Of a stretch of DNA of 6,200 nt, positions 5,315-6,200 are shown piece after piece. Under the pieces are notes generated by a model. That model was not told the origin of the DNA, did no database searches, and saw only the letters and a program-made list of their open reading frames with translations. Location of the stretch: positions 1 to 6,200 of the forward strand of contig JAEZIA010000229.1 of NCBI GenBank assembly GCA_023416315.1, read 5' to 3'. Positions within the stretch are counted from its first letter, which is position 1, and each line of letters opens with the position of its first letter. This DNA is from Actinomycetes bacterium. Lineage in GTDB: Bacteria > Actinomycetota > Actinomycetes > Mycobacteriales > Mycobacteriaceae. A program made the position numbers and the translations under genes.

Positions 5315-6191
5315 CCCGGGCCGCAGGCACCGCCGCCCGCACCGCCGCCTCCGCGGTGTCGATGGCGAGGGCCACCGTCGCCAAATCGGTTTCGGCGGCC
5401 AACGCGATCTTGGCTCCGACCAGCATCTCGTCCGGACCCAGATACTGCGTGCGCAGATGAATGACGCGGTCGACGTGGGCGGTCTGCTCCAGTGCCGACT
5501 GGATGGCCCGGCACTCGTCGGGAGTGGCACCCTCGCCGATCAGCAGGCTATGCATCTCGATCATCAGGATCACGGCGATCACGCCCAGCAGCACACCGAT
5601 GGCCACCGTGCCGATCCCGTCCCACACCGGGTTGCCGGTGAGGATCGTCAAGCCGACGCCGGCGAGCGCCAACACCAGACCGATCAGGGCGCCGGTATCT
5701 TCGAGCAGCACCACCGGCAGTTCGGGGTTGCGCGAGCGGCGTATGAACTGCCACCAGGTGCCGTGGCCCTTCAGCGGCCGCGACTCGACGATCGCGGTGC
5801 GAAAGCTGAAAGTCTCCAAGCCGATCGCCACCGCCAGGATCACCACGGCCACCAGTGGTGACGTCAGCGCCTCGGGGTGACTGATCTTGTGGTAGCCCTC
5901 GTACAGCGCGAAGATCGAGCCCAGGCTGAACAGCACCAGGGCGACGACGAATGAGTAAAAGTACCGGCTGCGGCCGTAGCCGAACTGATGCAGGCTGTCA
6001 GCCTGCTTGCGTGCTTGGCGTTGCCCGAACAGCAGCAGTCCCTGGTTGGACGTATCGGCCACCGAGTGCACGGATTCGGCCAGCATCGAGGAACTTCCGG
6101 TGATCAGGAAGCCGACGAACTTCGCGACCGCGATGCCCGCGTTGGCGGCCAGCGCCGCCAAGATCGCCTTGGTGCTGCCCTCGGTCGACAT
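5271..6191 (-). CDS. Cation diffusion facilitator (CDF) family transporter, SLC30A9/ZnT9-like
   Basis: The 306-residue membrane protein probably exports a divalent metal such as zinc in exchange for protons. Six hydrophobic segments lie near residues 8-30, 33-56, 80-99, 112-130, 160-184 and 188-212. A soluble C-terminal metal-sensing/dimerisation domain follows from about 220 (DECRAIQSALEQTAHVDRV, ending VIYLEPD). TM2 carries the metal site motif H42-SVA-D46 in SMLAESVHSVADTSNQ. HQFGYGRSRYFYSF (68-81) is typical of the ZnT9-like clade. In TM5 the usual HxxxD or DxxxD is replaced by LLEDTGALIG (E164, D165). The start is ATG 6191; only 9 nt lie upstream in the window, so its Shine-Dalgarno cannot be judged and an earlier start is possible. 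The stop at 5273-5271 lies inside the convergent FAD gene. The metal is inferred from the family. Confidence 0.9.
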   Translation of the reverse strand: MSTEGSTKAILAALAANAGIAVAKFVGFLITGSSSMLAESVHSVADTSNQGLLLFGQRQARKQADSLHQFGYGRSRYFYSFVVALVLFSLGSIFALYEGYHKISHPEALTSPLVAVVILAVAIGLETFSFRTAIVESRPLKGHGTWWQFIRRSRNPELPVVLLEDTGALIGLVLALAGVGLTILTGNPVWDGIGTVAIGVLLGVIAVILMIEMHSLLIGEGATPDECRAIQSALEQTAHVDRVIHLRTQYLGPDEMLVGAKIALAAETDLATVALAIDTAEAAVRAAVPAARVIYLEPDLDRALAR

Positions 6192-6200
6192 ACGGTGTCC

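Noticed and set aside
5340..5358. CACCGC/GCGGTG stem-loop shortly after the FAD stop, considered as its terminator
   Set aside because: It is inside conserved CDF coding sequence, has only 6 bp and no T-tract, and such stems are frequent in this GC-rich DNA.
4610..5530. 306-codon minus-strand frame spanning the FAD gene and the CDF gene end
   Set aside because: The FAD motifs on the plus strand and the CDF frame on the minus strand explain this DNA. The predicted protein has no domain and is R/P-rich.

Overview
The window is GC-rich actinobacterial DNA with tightly packed genes, frequent G/C third positions, GTG as well as ATG starts, and ATGA stop/start overlaps. Gene content and order (TetR, two rubredoxins, AlkB and an amino-acid permease on one strand, then a divergent FAD enzyme) match, from memory, the Mycobacterium tuberculosis Rv3249c-Rv3254 neighbourhood. 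A mycobacterium, probably an environmental Mycolicibacterium-type species, is therefore the best guess. No search was run. In M. tuberculosis manA follows the FAD gene; here a cation diffusion facilitator gene occupies that place.

Positions 32-2308, minus strand, hold the alkane hydroxylation operon in the order alkB, rubA, rubB, tetR. The first three genes are joined by two ATGA overlaps. AlkB is the membrane di-iron hydroxylase that makes 1-alkanols. One or both rubredoxins pass it electrons from a reductase that is not in this window. The TetR protein at the end of the operon is the likely local repressor. The alkB leader (2309-2380) holds a plausible -35/-10 pair inside and beside a perfect 10-bp inverted repeat. 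A second 7-bp inverted repeat lies between the -10 and the Shine-Dalgarno sequence. Together they look like a double operator.

Positions 2379-3872, minus strand, encode a CAT-family amino-acid permease directly upstream of the operon. Its stop codon overlaps the first inverted repeat. A 50-bp gap (3873-3922) separates it from the divergent FAD oxidoreductase (3923-5314, plus strand). The two start regions resemble each other as an imperfect inverted repeat, and neither has a good Shine-Dalgarno sequence, so leaderless starts or a shared operator are possible. The FAD gene runs into the convergent CDF transporter gene (5271-6191, minus strand) with a 44-bp antisense overlap.

I saw no tRNA, rRNA, CRISPR array, insertion sequence, phage gene or toxin-antitoxin pair. 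There is no gene-free stretch longer than about 75 bp; positions 1-31 are non-coding with nothing recognisable. The genes are ordinary chromosomal mycobacterial genes. The parts most worth a second look are regulatory: the paired inverted repeats before alkB, the symmetrical divergent starts, and the two-type rubredoxin pair.
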